From an uncultured Alphaproteobacteria bacterium (lineage in GTDB: Bacteria > Pseudomonadota > Alphaproteobacteria > RF32 > CAG-239): a DNA stretch of 64,000 bases. Of the stretch, positions 33,605-42,006 are shown piece by piece; the stretch's first letter is position 1; each line of letters begins with the position of its first letter. Location of the stretch: positions 1 to 64,000 of the forward strand of contig CAJTJB010000002.1 of assembly GCA_910576955.1 (NCBI GenBank), given 5' to 3'. The position numbers and the translations under genes are program-made. The notes under the pieces are model-generated. The model did not search any database. It was given only the letters and a program-made list of their open reading frames with translations, and was not told the DNA's origin.

Positions 33605-34573
33605 CGAATTCAGATATTCCGCGATTTCTTTGGCAACATTTAACGGGGGAAGCGCGTTGTTTTTGGGGCTTAACGGTTGTGACGATAACTCTTCAGCAAA
33701 ACCTTTGTCGTATAGCGACTGTACAAAACGCATATGTTTAGCCGTCAGCCAATTGTTGCCGGTAAAAATTGCGAGAGGTTTTTGAGCGGCTGTTGCCTCG
33801 CAGCACATAGAAACGGAATCTCCGGTGACGATAATGTTATCGGCACAGGCTAGAAAGCCTAGATACGGATTTGCTCCTTTAGCTCCCCATAGGTAAGCAT
33901 AATTCGGAATGCCGGATAAGTTGTCCATTATTAATTTTTCAGCCTCGGCACCGGTACGGCGGGAGGTTGTTATCAGGATGGAGCCGTTGTCTTTTGTTTT
34001 CAGTTTTTTGATGAGTTTTGCCAGATTTACGGCATTTTCAAGCGAAAATGGGTGCTTTTTGATTGAGCCGCCGATGATTACGGCGGTTAGCGGATGCGGC
34101 AAGCTTGCAAAAGCGTTTTGCCACTCGTTAAAGGCGCTTTCTAATTTTTCTGTGGTAATGAAATGGGGTGAGCCGGTGGTGTATTTTATATTCGGCGATT
34201 TGCATTTATAGTTGTCGTGCTCGGGGGCGAAAACTGTCGTAAAATCTTTGAGCCCGGTGCGTCCGATATGTAAAAGCTGAAAAAGTTGTGTTTGCGGATG
34301 GTGCTTTTTTATCCAGCGGGCAACGGGCGCAGTGCGGCGCGTGGCTGATAAAACCATATCAGGAAACGGTGTGGACAGCTGTTGCTTGGAGCGTTTGCTT
34401 ATTCCCAGCAGGGTTTTGCCGCGAATAATGTTTGGCAGGGCTGCCCATTTTGTATATTCGATTTCTTTAAAAATGATTTCAAACTTTGCAGTATCAAGAT
34501 AATGGGCAATACCTTCGGCCTGATGGCGGCTTCCGATACGATTATCCAGCAGTATCCATATTGTATGTTTCAT
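33599..34573 (-). CDS. ELM1-family protein (Mito_fiss_Elm1-like)
   Basis: A 324-residue protein of the ELM1/DUF1022 family: IWILLDNRIGSRHQAEGIAHYL at the N-terminus, LLHIGRTGLKDFTTVFAPEHD, and the nucleotide-sugar-transferase-like region VTGDSVSMCCEATAAQKPLAIF (GT-B fold). Bacterial members occur near LPS and envelope genes, while plant ELM1 acts in mitochondrial fission. The bacterial substrate is unknown. It is monocistronic. Confidence 0.75.
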   Translation of the reverse strand: MKHTIWILLDNRIGSRHQAEGIAHYLDTAKFEIIFKEIEYTKWAALPNIIRGKTLLGISKRSKQQLSTPFPDMVLSATRRTAPVARWIKKHHPQTQLFQLLHIGRTGLKDFTTVFAPEHDNYKCKSPNIKYTTGSPHFITTEKLESAFNEWQNAFASLPHPLTAVIIGGSIKKHPFSLENAVNLAKLIKKLKTKDNGSILITTSRRTGAEAEKLIMDNLSGIPNYAYLWGAKGANPYLGFLACADNIIVTGDSVSMCCEATAAQKPLAIFTGNNWLTAKHMRFVQSLYDKGFAEELSSQPLSPKNNALPPLNVAKEIAEYLNSL

Positions 34574-34682
34574 AAATAAATCTTTTTATCAGATTGTTAC
34601 GGGTTTTTTAGGTTTTTATTAAGTTATATATGATAACAGGTAATATATGCAAGTAAAATTTGTTTATAAAGAGTATGAAAAT

Positions 34683-34985
34683 ATGCTGAAAAAGGTGATA
34701 TTAGTTTTGCTTTTATGTGTGGTGGCAGTGTCTGCACAGGCGCAAAGCGCGGCTTTGAACAAGGCAAAATATGTTGCGGTTTTAAAGGTTATCACAGACC
34801 ATAAAATGAATGATGCAGAGCTAAAACCGGACGTTGATAAGCTGCGCGAATATGACAGATTTCAGCAGGATTTGCGGAAAATGATGGCAAAACTCGATAA
34901 TTCCAAACCCGGCGAGGCAAAAAATCGCAGAATTATGCGGATTTTGGAAAGAACCGGAAAAGAAATTTATGACGAACTTAAATAA
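34683..34985 (+). CDS. Small exported protein
   Basis: A 100-residue protein from MLKKVILVLLLCVVAVSAQAQ, a classic signal peptide; mature part is charged and helical (DKLREYDRFQQDLRKMMAKLDN). The start at 34683 is favoured over 34647 because it begins the signal peptide. The lipoprotein gene starts 11 bases downstream, so the two are probably one operon. Family not recognised. Confidence 0.6.
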   Translation: MLKKVILVLLLCVVAVSAQAQSAALNKAKYVAVLKVITDHKMNDAELKPDVDKLREYDRFQQDLRKMMAKLDNSKPGEAKNRRIMRILERTGKEIYDELK

Positions 34986-34996
34986 GGAGATTTAAT

Positions 34997-35353
34997 ATGA
35001 AAAAGATTTTGGTATTAGCCGTGGCATTATTGTTTAGCGCTTGCACCACAAAGTATATTCTGATGGATGAAAACGGTAATCCCGTAGATGAAAACTACTA
35101 TACGGAAAAAACGCTTAATGGCAGCAATATCTCCGAAAAGGCAATAACGGCGAATGATGTGTTTGTGGTTAATGAAGGGGATAATTTTGTAACGTATCAA
35201 TATGCAAATGTGCGTGTTGACGAAATTTCGCCGCTGGCGTCATTATATTGTGCGGATGTGGCAACGGGAGCTTCTCCGTATTTAAGAGAAGTCAATATGT
35301 ATCATAACGGGTTTATGCGGGCGACATTTGATTGCGTTAATCTTGCAATCTGA
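34997..35353 (+). CDS. Lipoprotein
   Basis: A 118-residue lipoprotein with signal MKKILVLAVALLFSAC (lipid Cys16) and a mature domain containing DENGNPVDENYYTEKT and two late Cys. AAGGAGA precedes the start. Co-directional with the preceding exported protein and with dnaJ-like gene 45 bases on. Function unknown. Confidence 0.7.
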   Translation: MKKILVLAVALLFSACTTKYILMDENGNPVDENYYTEKTLNGSNISEKAITANDVFVVNEGDNFVTYQYANVRVDEISPLASLYCADVATGASPYLREVNMYHNGFMRATFDCVNLAI

Positions 35354-35398
35354 ATTTCAGTTCCCTATATTGATATAAGAGATAGAAGGGAATAAAAA

Positions 35399-36331
35399 AT
35401 GGCAAAGAATCTTTATGATGTGCTGGGCGTCAGCAAAGGGGCGTCGGCAATGGAAATTAAATCGCAATATCGCAAACTTGCCCGTAAGTATCATCCGGAT
35501 TTGAATAAAGAAGATAAAACTGCAGCCGAGAAGTTTAAAGAGATTTCGGCAGCGTATGATATTTTGGGCGATAAAGACAAACGGCAGAAATATGATAATA
35601 ATGAAATAGATGCCGAGGGGAAACCGACAGGTTTTGGCGCAAGCGGATTTGGAGGGGGAGGCTTTAATCCCGGCGGCGGTTATCATACCTATTCAACAAA
35701 CGGATTTAACGGCGCGGGATTTGATTTTTCATCTTTGTTTGGGGAGGATATTTTCAGCCAGTTCAGCAACGGCGGCGGAAATGGTTTTGCCGGCGCAGGG
35801 TATGGCGGCAGGCGTGCGCAAAAAGGACAAGATATTGCTTATGCGCTGGATGTCGATTTTTTGGATGTGGCGAAAGGCGTTGAGAAAAACATCATTATGA
35901 ACGGCAGGCAGCTGAATGTGAAAATTCCGGCGGGAACAACCTCGGGACAGGTGCTGCGTTTGAAAGGGCAGGGATATGCCGGCGTTAACGGCGGCGCAAA
36001 CGGTGATGCGTTGATTACGGTAAATGTCCGCCCGCATCCGTATTTTCGGGCAGAAGGAACAAATGTGTTTATTGATTTGCCGATTTCGATGAAAGAGGCT
36101 GTGCTTGGGGCGAAAGTGATTGTGCCGACAATCAGCGGCAAAGTTAACCTGACGATACCGGCGTATTCTTCAAGTGGGGAAAAGCTGCGCCTTAAGGGCA
36201 AAGGAATAAAAACCAAAAACGGTACGGGCGATGAAATTGTCAATTTGGTGATAATGTCGCCGAAAGCTAAAAATCCGGATTTGGAGAATGTTTTGAAAGA
36301 TACGGTGGAAGAACAATTGAGGACGTTTTAA
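35399..36331 (+). CDS. cbpA: DnaJ/CbpA-type co-chaperone
   Basis: A 310-residue type II Hsp40. J domain at residues 4-66 with His32-Pro33-Asp34, then a Gly/Phe-rich linker (about 75-140), and a DnaJ C-terminal substrate-binding domain ([47 protein letters not shown]). It lacks the CxxCxGxG zinc-finger repeats, so it is CbpA-like rather than DnaJ. It stimulates DnaK ATPase. Its TAA shares a base with the next ATG. Confidence 0.92.
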   Translation: MAKNLYDVLGVSKGASAMEIKSQYRKLARKYHPDLNKEDKTAAEKFKEISAAYDILGDKDKRQKYDNNEIDAEGKPTGFGASGFGGGGFNPGGGYHTYSTNGFNGAGFDFSSLFGEDIFSQFSNGGGNGFAGAGYGGRRAQKGQDIAYALDVDFLDVAKGVEKNIIMNGRQLNVKIPAGTTSGQVLRLKGQGYAGVNGGANGDALITVNVRPHPYFRAEGTNVFIDLPISMKEAVLGAKVIVPTISGKVNLTIPAYSSSGEKLRLKGKGIKTKNGTGDEIVNLVIMSPKAKNPDLENVLKDTVEEQLRTF

Positions 36332-36894
36332 TGCACTTTGAGCAGTTGGAAAATTTTGAATGGTACAACGACCCCGAGAATGTTCGGTTTGAAAACGATG
36401 CAATGGTGATTTATGCGCGGGCGGATACGGACTTTTGGCAGAGTATTCACCGCGGTTTTAAAAAAGATGACGGGCATTTCTTTTTTTGCCGGCAAAACGG
36501 CGATTTTTTCCTGACCTTAAAATGGAAATTTGACCGGATGGAGAAATTTTCGCAATGCGGCATTATGCTGCGAATCGATGAGAGAAACTGGTTTAAAGCC
36601 TCGCTGATGAACGAGCAGGCGGGGAATAATGTTTTTGTGACGTCTTTAACCGTTGGCGGGCATTCGGACTGGAGCGGGTTCAGCCTTAACGAATCGGTTA
36701 ATGAACTGTGGTTTAGGCTTAATCGGGTTGGGGATGATTATATTTTTTCGTATTCGACAGACGGGGTTAAATTTATCAAGCAACGGATGTTTTATCTCAA
36801 AAGCTATGAAGAAGTTAAAGCCGGTGCCTATATTGCCAGTCCGAATCAAAATGATTTTTCAGCGGAACTTTCCAATTTGAAGCTCGGCGTTTAA
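36331..36894 (+). CDS. DUF1349 domain protein
   Basis: A 187-residue protein with the concanavalin-like DUF1349 pattern: ADTDFWQSIHRGF, GDFFLTLKWKFDRMEKFSQCGIMLRIDERNWFKASLMNE, SDWSGFSLN and the closing GAYIASPNQNDFSAELSNLKL. DUF1349 proteins are beta-sandwiches, possibly sugar-binding. The start overlaps the cbpA stop, so it is translationally coupled to it. Confidence 0.82.
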   Translation: MHFEQLENFEWYNDPENVRFENDAMVIYARADTDFWQSIHRGFKKDDGHFFFCRQNGDFFLTLKWKFDRMEKFSQCGIMLRIDERNWFKASLMNEQAGNNVFVTSLTVGGHSDWSGFSLNESVNELWFRLNRVGDDYIFSYSTDGVKFIKQRMFYLKSYEEVKAGAYIASPNQNDFSAELSNLKLGV

Positions 36895-36994
36895 ACGAAT
36901 CGGGTTGTTAAAAAAGTGTAAACACTCATTCAAATAAATCAAAAATACCCTCTTGACATTTCATAAAATATAGTGTTTTTTAGTTTTAGTATTA

Positions 36995-37012
36995 ACATAC
37001 ATTTTAGTATGT
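36995..37012. promoter_or_regulatory. AcrR-like operator palindrome
   Basis: ACATAC at 36995-37000 and GTATGT at 37007-37012, a perfect inverted repeat with a six-base centre, 21 bases before the TetR gene. It resembles the ACATAC/GTATGT half-sites of E. coli AcrR. A TTGACA at 36953 and TATAGT at 36969 lie just upstream but are too close together to form a normal promoter. Confidence 0.55.
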
Positions 37013-37032
37013 ATTTATAATTCGGAGGCTTG

Positions 37033-37644
37033 ATGGCTAGAAAATGTAAAGAAGACGCAGAAAAAACAAGACAGGCGGTAATTGAATCCGCGTTAGATGT
37101 TTTTTCGGATAAAGGGTATGCCAAAGCGACTTTTGACGAGATTGCCGCACGGGCAGGGTTTACGAAAGGCGCTGTTTATTGGTATTTCAGAAACAAAGCG
37201 GATTTGGTAGCGGCGCTGATTATTGAATATACGCAAAGCAAAAGGCAGGAACTTATGCAAAAACTGCCGCAAGGGAATACGCTTGATGATTTGTTGGAAT
37301 ATTTTATCCAGTGGGCGGATGCCGGTGCGAAAGATTTGAGATTTTCAAGATTTCAGCGTTTTGTTATGTGTCAGATGGAATGGTCCGAGGCGGTGTTGAG
37401 CAGGGTTGAAAAAACATTGGCAACGACCAAAGACTGGCATTTAGAGAAAGTTAATCAAGTTTTGGCAGAATGTGAGAAAAACGGGCAGCTTAAAGACGGT
37501 CTTAATATTGATGTGGTTCAGCACGTTATTATCTCAACATATATGGGAATTGTTTTTTCTTCCATCAGCAAAAGAGTATCGTATGATTTGGTGGATATGG
37601 TGAAAACGGGGTTAACATTATTATTTGACGGGTTAAAGAAATAG
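37033..37644 (+). CDS. TetR/AcrR family repressor
   Basis: A 203-residue TetR protein: N-terminal helix-turn-helix (RQAVIESALDVFSDKGYAKATFDEIAARAGFTKGAVYWYFRNKADL), then a ligand-binding all-helical domain with an AcrR/TtgR-like C-terminal dimer region. ATG 37033 lies 4 bases after GGAGG. It is transcribed together with the two pump genes that follow and probably represses all three from the palindrome upstream. Confidence 0.9.
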   Translation: MARKCKEDAEKTRQAVIESALDVFSDKGYAKATFDEIAARAGFTKGAVYWYFRNKADLVAALIIEYTQSKRQELMQKLPQGNTLDDLLEYFIQWADAGAKDLRFSRFQRFVMCQMEWSEAVLSRVEKTLATTKDWHLEKVNQVLAECEKNGQLKDGLNIDVVQHVIISTYMGIVFSSISKRVSYDLVDMVKTGLTLLFDGLKK

Positions 37645-37651
37645 AGAGGAT

Positions 37652-38827
37652 ATGATGAAAAAGAAAGCGATTGAGATGGTTAAAAATTTAAAATCGGAGA
37701 AAGGTGTGACTGTGAAGAAAAATTATTTATTTTTAGGGGCGGCGGTGATTATTGCCGCAGTTGCCGGATGTCATTTTTACGGGCAGAAAAACGCACAAGG
37801 CGGAATGCCGGCAATTAACGTTACCTCGGCAACCGCTGAAGAGGTAGAAATTAACAATCCGAAAACATACGTTGCGCTGGTGGAGGCGATTAACAGCGTG
37901 GATGTGGTGGCGAAAGTCAGCGGCAGTTTGGACAAGGTTAATTTTAAGGAGGGCGGTTTTGTTACGAAAGACGAGCCGTTGTTCGTGATTGATAAAGACC
38001 GCTATCAGGCAAATTATAATTTAGCCGCAGCACAGCTTGAAAGCGCAAAAGCGAATCTGACCAAAACCGAGCGCGATTTTAACAGACAGAGAGAACTGAC
38101 AAAAAAGAAAATTGCCTCTAAAGCAACATTTGACAGTGCCGAGAGTGCTTATCTGCAAGCAAAGGCTGCGGTTGCGCAAGCAGAGGCACAGCTTGAACTG
38201 GCAAAAATTGATTTGGATAATACGGAAGTCAAGGCTTATATTGACGGTTATATCGGCAAGACGAAAGTGACAGCCGGAAACTATGTTAATGCTTCGGCAG
38301 AGCCTTTGGCACGCGTGGTACAGGTTAATCCGATACGAATCGCTTTTTCGCTTACAGACAAAGAATATTTGGAAATGAAAGCAGCCGGCGAACGCGATTT
38401 GAACGATTTTGTGGTTAATATCGAATTGGCAAGCGGCGAAATTTTCAGCGAAAAATTAGAAAAGGTGTTTGCAAATAATGAAATCAATATGGGTACGGCT
38501 ACCGTTGCGGTTTATGCCGATATCAATAATGATAAAGGGCTTTTGAAACCGGGGGCATACGTTAAGATGTTCATAACCTCCGCTACTCCCAAAAAAGGTG
38601 TGGTTGTGCCGGAAACGTCCATTATGCAAAATGATGAAAATTCGCAGGTTTATGTGATTACGGCAGAAAATACGGTTGTTCTCCGCAATGTGAAACTCGG
38701 CGAGACATACGGCGGTAAGCAGGTTATTGCAGATGGTTTGAAAGCCGGTGAAAAAGTTGTTGTCGGCGGATTGCAAAATCGTATGATGCGCCATGGGGCA
38801 GCCGTTAAAGAAGTCCAACCCAAATAA
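37652..38827 (+). CDS. RND efflux periplasmic adaptor (membrane fusion protein)
   Basis: A 391-residue HlyD/AcrA-type adaptor. A lipoprotein-like or membrane-anchored N-terminus (NYLFLGAAVIIAAVAGCHFYGQK) precedes a lipoyl-half (VALVEAINSVDVVAKVSGSLDKVNFKEGGFV), a helical hairpin coiled coil (QYNLAAAQLESAKANL-like region) and a barrel domain. The Cys in VAGCH could be a lipobox. It links the inner-membrane pump to an outer-membrane channel; no tolC is in the window. The gap to the TetR gene is 7 bases. Confidence 0.9.
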   Translation: MMKKKAIEMVKNLKSEKGVTVKKNYLFLGAAVIIAAVAGCHFYGQKNAQGGMPAINVTSATAEEVEINNPKTYVALVEAINSVDVVAKVSGSLDKVNFKEGGFVTKDEPLFVIDKDRYQANYNLAAAQLESAKANLTKTERDFNRQRELTKKKIASKATFDSAESAYLQAKAAVAQAEAQLELAKIDLDNTEVKAYIDGYIGKTKVTAGNYVNASAEPLARVVQVNPIRIAFSLTDKEYLEMKAAGERDLNDFVVNIELASGEIFSEKLEKVFANNEINMGTATVAVYADINNDKGLLKPGAYVKMFITSATPKKGVVVPETSIMQNDENSQVYVITAENTVVLRNVKLGETYGGKQVIADGLKAGEKVVVGGLQNRMMRHGAAVKEVQPK

Positions 38828-38845
38828 GTTTGAGGGAGCGTAACT

Positions 38846-41800
38846 ATGTTTTCGAAGTTTTTTATTGAAAGACCGCGTTTTGCGGTGGTTATTGCCATCG
38901 TGATGAGTTTGGCGGGGGTGATTGCTTTATTTACGCTGCCGATTGCGATGTATCCGGAGATTACGCCGCCGACGGTGTCGGTAACGGCGGATTATACCGG
39001 CGCGAGTGCGGAAACGGTTGCCAACACCGTTGCTATTCCGATTGAAAAGGAAATTAACGGCGTTGACAATATGATGTATATGAACTCGTCTTCGTATAAC
39101 TCGGGACGTTATCAGCTGGACATCAGTTTTGAAATCGGGACAGACCCTGATTTGGCGCAAGTTAAAGTGCAAAACCGTGTGCAAAAAGCAATTAACAGTC
39201 TGCCGGATGAAGTGCAGGCGCGCGGTGTGAATGTGATGCGGCGTTCTTCGGAGATTTTGGGCTTTTTGCAAGCCGTTTCGCCGAACGGAACACATGACCG
39301 TAACTTTTTGAACAATTATGTGACCAATAATATTAAAAACAACCTCGGACGCCAATATGGTGTGGGCGATGCGAACGTTATGGGTTCGGATTTGAGCATG
39401 CGTGTTTGGCTCGATGCTGATAAGATGGCGGCGCTCAATCTGCCCATCAGTGCGGTGCGTGCGGCTATCAGCAGCCAAAACTATCAGCCGTCACTCGGTT
39501 CTGTGGGCGGTGAGCCTAACGATGGAACGAGTCAAATGGTCTTTTCTTTGGAAACTAAAGGACGATTGAACGAGGCGAGAGATTTTGAAAATATTATTGT
39601 GCGCACGGAGGCTGAAGGCGGTTTGGTGCGCTTAAAAGATATTGCAACCGTTGAAGTCGGGTCGGAAAACTATCTGATGCTTTCGGATGTGGATGGGCAG
39701 CCGAACGTTGCAATTATGCTTAATAAGCTTTCCGGAGCGAACGCTTTGAAAGCTATGGAAGCGGTTAAAGCAGAGTTGGCACGTTTGTCAAAATATTATC
39801 CGGAAGATTTTGAAGTGAAAATCTTTTTTGATGCAACAGAGTTTATTCGCGTTTCTATTGAAGAAGTTGTGTTTACGCTGTTGTTGACATTCTTGCTTGT
39901 GGTTGTGGTTTGTTATGTCTTTTTACAAGACTGGCGGGCAACGCTTATTCCGTCTATTGCTATTCCGGTGTCTATTTTAGCAACGTTTGCCGTTATGCTG
40001 GCGTTGGGGTATAACCTGAATATTTTGACATTGTTCGGGCTTATTCTTGCTATCGGTTTGGTGGTGGACGACGCGATTGTGGTGGTGGAGCGCGTGCTTT
40101 ACCTGATGCAGACGGAAAACCTTTCGCCGAAAGAAGCTTCTGTTAAAGCAATGGAGCAGGTGTCTTCAGCCGTTGTGGCGACTACTTTGGTTCTTTTAGC
40201 GATTTTTGTGCCGATTGCCTTTATGGGCGGCGTGACAGGACGTATTTATCAGCAATTTGCAATTGCAATTTCGTTTGCAGTGCTGTTTTCGGGCGTGAAT
40301 GCGCTGACCTTAAGTCCGGCATTGAGTGCTACGTTGCTTAAACCGATTAAACCGAGAACATCCGGTTTCCTATATCGTTTTGAGCAAATGATTAACGCCT
40401 CAAAAAGCAAGTATGTTAAAACGGTGGCTTGGCTCGGGCGCAAGATGGCAATTATTGTTCTGATTTTGCTGATGCTTGCCGGATTGAATCTGCTGTCGGT
40501 TTTGAATATTAAATCATCATTCCTGCCGGATGAAGACCAAGGCGTGATTATGGCGAATATTCAGCTACCGGAAGGGGCTGCGGGTAAGCGTACGCTTGAT
40601 GTGATTGATAAAACCCGCGGGATTATGAAGTCTGAGAGCAAAATTGAATCCGTGATGAATCTGCGCGGCTTCAGTATTCTTGCCGGACAAGGCGAGAACG
40701 TCGGGTTCAACGTTATTTCCTTAAAACCGTGGGCGGACCGTAAAGATATTATTGATTATTCTACTAATATCCGTAATCGTTTGCAAGCTGCCGTCAGCGG
40801 TATTCCGGAGGCTAATATTATGTTGTTTGAGATGCCGGCGATTCCGGGGCTAGGCAATAATAACAGTATGGATTTGCGTTTTCAGGCGATTGAGAGTACG
40901 GATATGACCGAGCTTGAGAAGAATCTGAATCAATTTTTAATGAAATTGAATCAGCTGCCGGAAGTGGCGATGGCATATTCGACCTTTACCTCTAAAACGC
41001 CGCACGCATATCTGGATATTAACCGTGAAAAAGCAGAGCTGATGGATGTGTCGGTTGGCAATATTTATTCAACGTTGCAGACGTATCTCGGCTCTATGTA
41101 TGTGAACGACGTTAATATCGGTACGCAAGCTAATAAAGTTATGGTGATGGCGGACTGGAAGTATCGTAAAAACTTGGACAGCATTAAAAACCTCTATGTT
41201 CAGAGCAATACCGGCAATATGGTTCCGCTTGGCAGCCTTATTGAGATTAAACGCGTGACCTTGCCGCGTGCGGTTGATCGCTATAATCAATATCCGGCGG
41301 CGACGATTAACATTACGGCGGCGGAAAATTCAAGTTCCGGTGCGGCGATGGAAGCGGTCGAAAAGCTAGCTGATGAGGTGTTGTCTAACAAATTTGCGTA
41401 TGAGTGGTCCGGCATGAGTTTGCAGGAAAAACGCAATCAGGGGCAAATCGGCTATTTGGTTGCGCTGGCTATTTTGTTTGCATACCTGTTTTTGGTTGCT
41501 CAATACGAGAGCTGGTCTATTCCGATTTCGGTTATCCTTTCAGTTTTGACCGCGATGCTCGGCGCGTTTATCGGAATGTTTGTAACAGGGTTGCCTTTGA
41601 GTATTTACGCGCAATTAGGTTTGGTGCTTTTAGTGGGTTTGGCGGCGAAAAACGCAATTTTGATTGTGGAATTTGCCAAAGAGGAACACGAAAAAGGTAC
41701 GCCGTTAGTCGAATCCGCAGTTGTGGGAACAAAAGAGCGGTTTAGAGCCGTGTTAATGACCGCATTGACGTTCGTTTTAGGTGTGGCTCCGATGGTTTGG

Positions 41801-41950
41801 GCAACGGGAGCTTGCTCGGGGTCGCGTATTGCCGTGGGTGTTCCGGTTTTTGCAGGAATGCTTGTCGGTACGGTATTCGGCTTGATTGTGATTCCGCTTT
41901 TGTACATTATGGTTCAAACCATTGTTGAGCGGAAAAAGAAAGAGCAGTAA
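38846..41950 (+). CDS. RND efflux pump inner-membrane transporter (AcrB/MexB type)
   Basis: A 1034-residue HAE-1 family pump of full length. It begins MFSKFFIERPRFAVVIAIV and carries the membrane motif GLVVDDAIVVVERV with the proton-relay Asp pair, VPIAFMGGVTGRIYQQFAIAIS, and the C-terminal GLAAKNAILIVEFAKE and VPVFAGMLVGTVFG blocks. It extrudes drugs, detergents or bile-like compounds by proton antiport. 18 bases after the adaptor gene; a terminator follows. Confidence 0.95.
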   Translation: MFSKFFIERPRFAVVIAIVMSLAGVIALFTLPIAMYPEITPPTVSVTADYTGASAETVANTVAIPIEKEINGVDNMMYMNSSSYNSGRYQLDISFEIGTDPDLAQVKVQNRVQKAINSLPDEVQARGVNVMRRSSEILGFLQAVSPNGTHDRNFLNNYVTNNIKNNLGRQYGVGDANVMGSDLSMRVWLDADKMAALNLPISAVRAAISSQNYQPSLGSVGGEPNDGTSQMVFSLETKGRLNEARDFENIIVRTEAEGGLVRLKDIATVEVGSENYLMLSDVDGQPNVAIMLNKLSGANALKAMEAVKAELARLSKYYPEDFEVKIFFDATEFIRVSIEEVVFTLLLTFLLVVVVCYVFLQDWRATLIPSIAIPVSILATFAVMLALGYNLNILTLFGLILAIGLVVDDAIVVVERVLYLMQTENLSPKEASVKAMEQVSSAVVATTLVLLAIFVPIAFMGGVTGRIYQQFAIAISFAVLFSGVNALTLSPALSATLLKPIKPRTSGFLYRFEQMINASKSKYVKTVAWLGRKMAIIVLILLMLAGLNLLSVLNIKSSFLPDEDQGVIMANIQLPEGAAGKRTLDVIDKTRGIMKSESKIESVMNLRGFSILAGQGENVGFNVISLKPWADRKDIIDYSTNIRNRLQAAVSGIPEANIMLFEMPAIPGLGNNNSMDLRFQAIESTDMTELEKNLNQFLMKLNQLPEVAMAYSTFTSKTPHAYLDINREKAELMDVSVGNIYSTLQTYLGSMYVNDVNIGTQANKVMVMADWKYRKNLDSIKNLYVQSNTGNMVPLGSLIEIKRVTLPRAVDRYNQYPAATINITAAENSSSGAAMEAVEKLADEVLSNKFAYEWSGMSLQEKRNQGQIGYLVALAILFAYLFLVAQYESWSIPISVILSVLTAMLGAFIGMFVTGLPLSIYAQLGLVLLVGLAAKNAILIVEFAKEEHEKGTPLVESAVVGTKERFRAVLMTALTFVLGVAPMVWATGACSGSRIAVGVPVFAGMLVGTVFGLIVIPLLYIMVQTIVERKKKEQ

Positions 41951-41960
41951 TTTGCGAAAG

Positions 41961-41993
41961 AAAGGCGGCAGCTTGAAAGAGTTGCCGCTTTTA
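41961..41993 (+). terminator. Rho-independent terminator
   Basis: AAAGGCGGCA pairs with TTGCCGCTTT (one bulged G) 10 bases after the pump gene; ends the efflux operon. Confidence 0.7.
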
Positions 41994-42006
41994 GTTTGAA
42001 AAAGAG

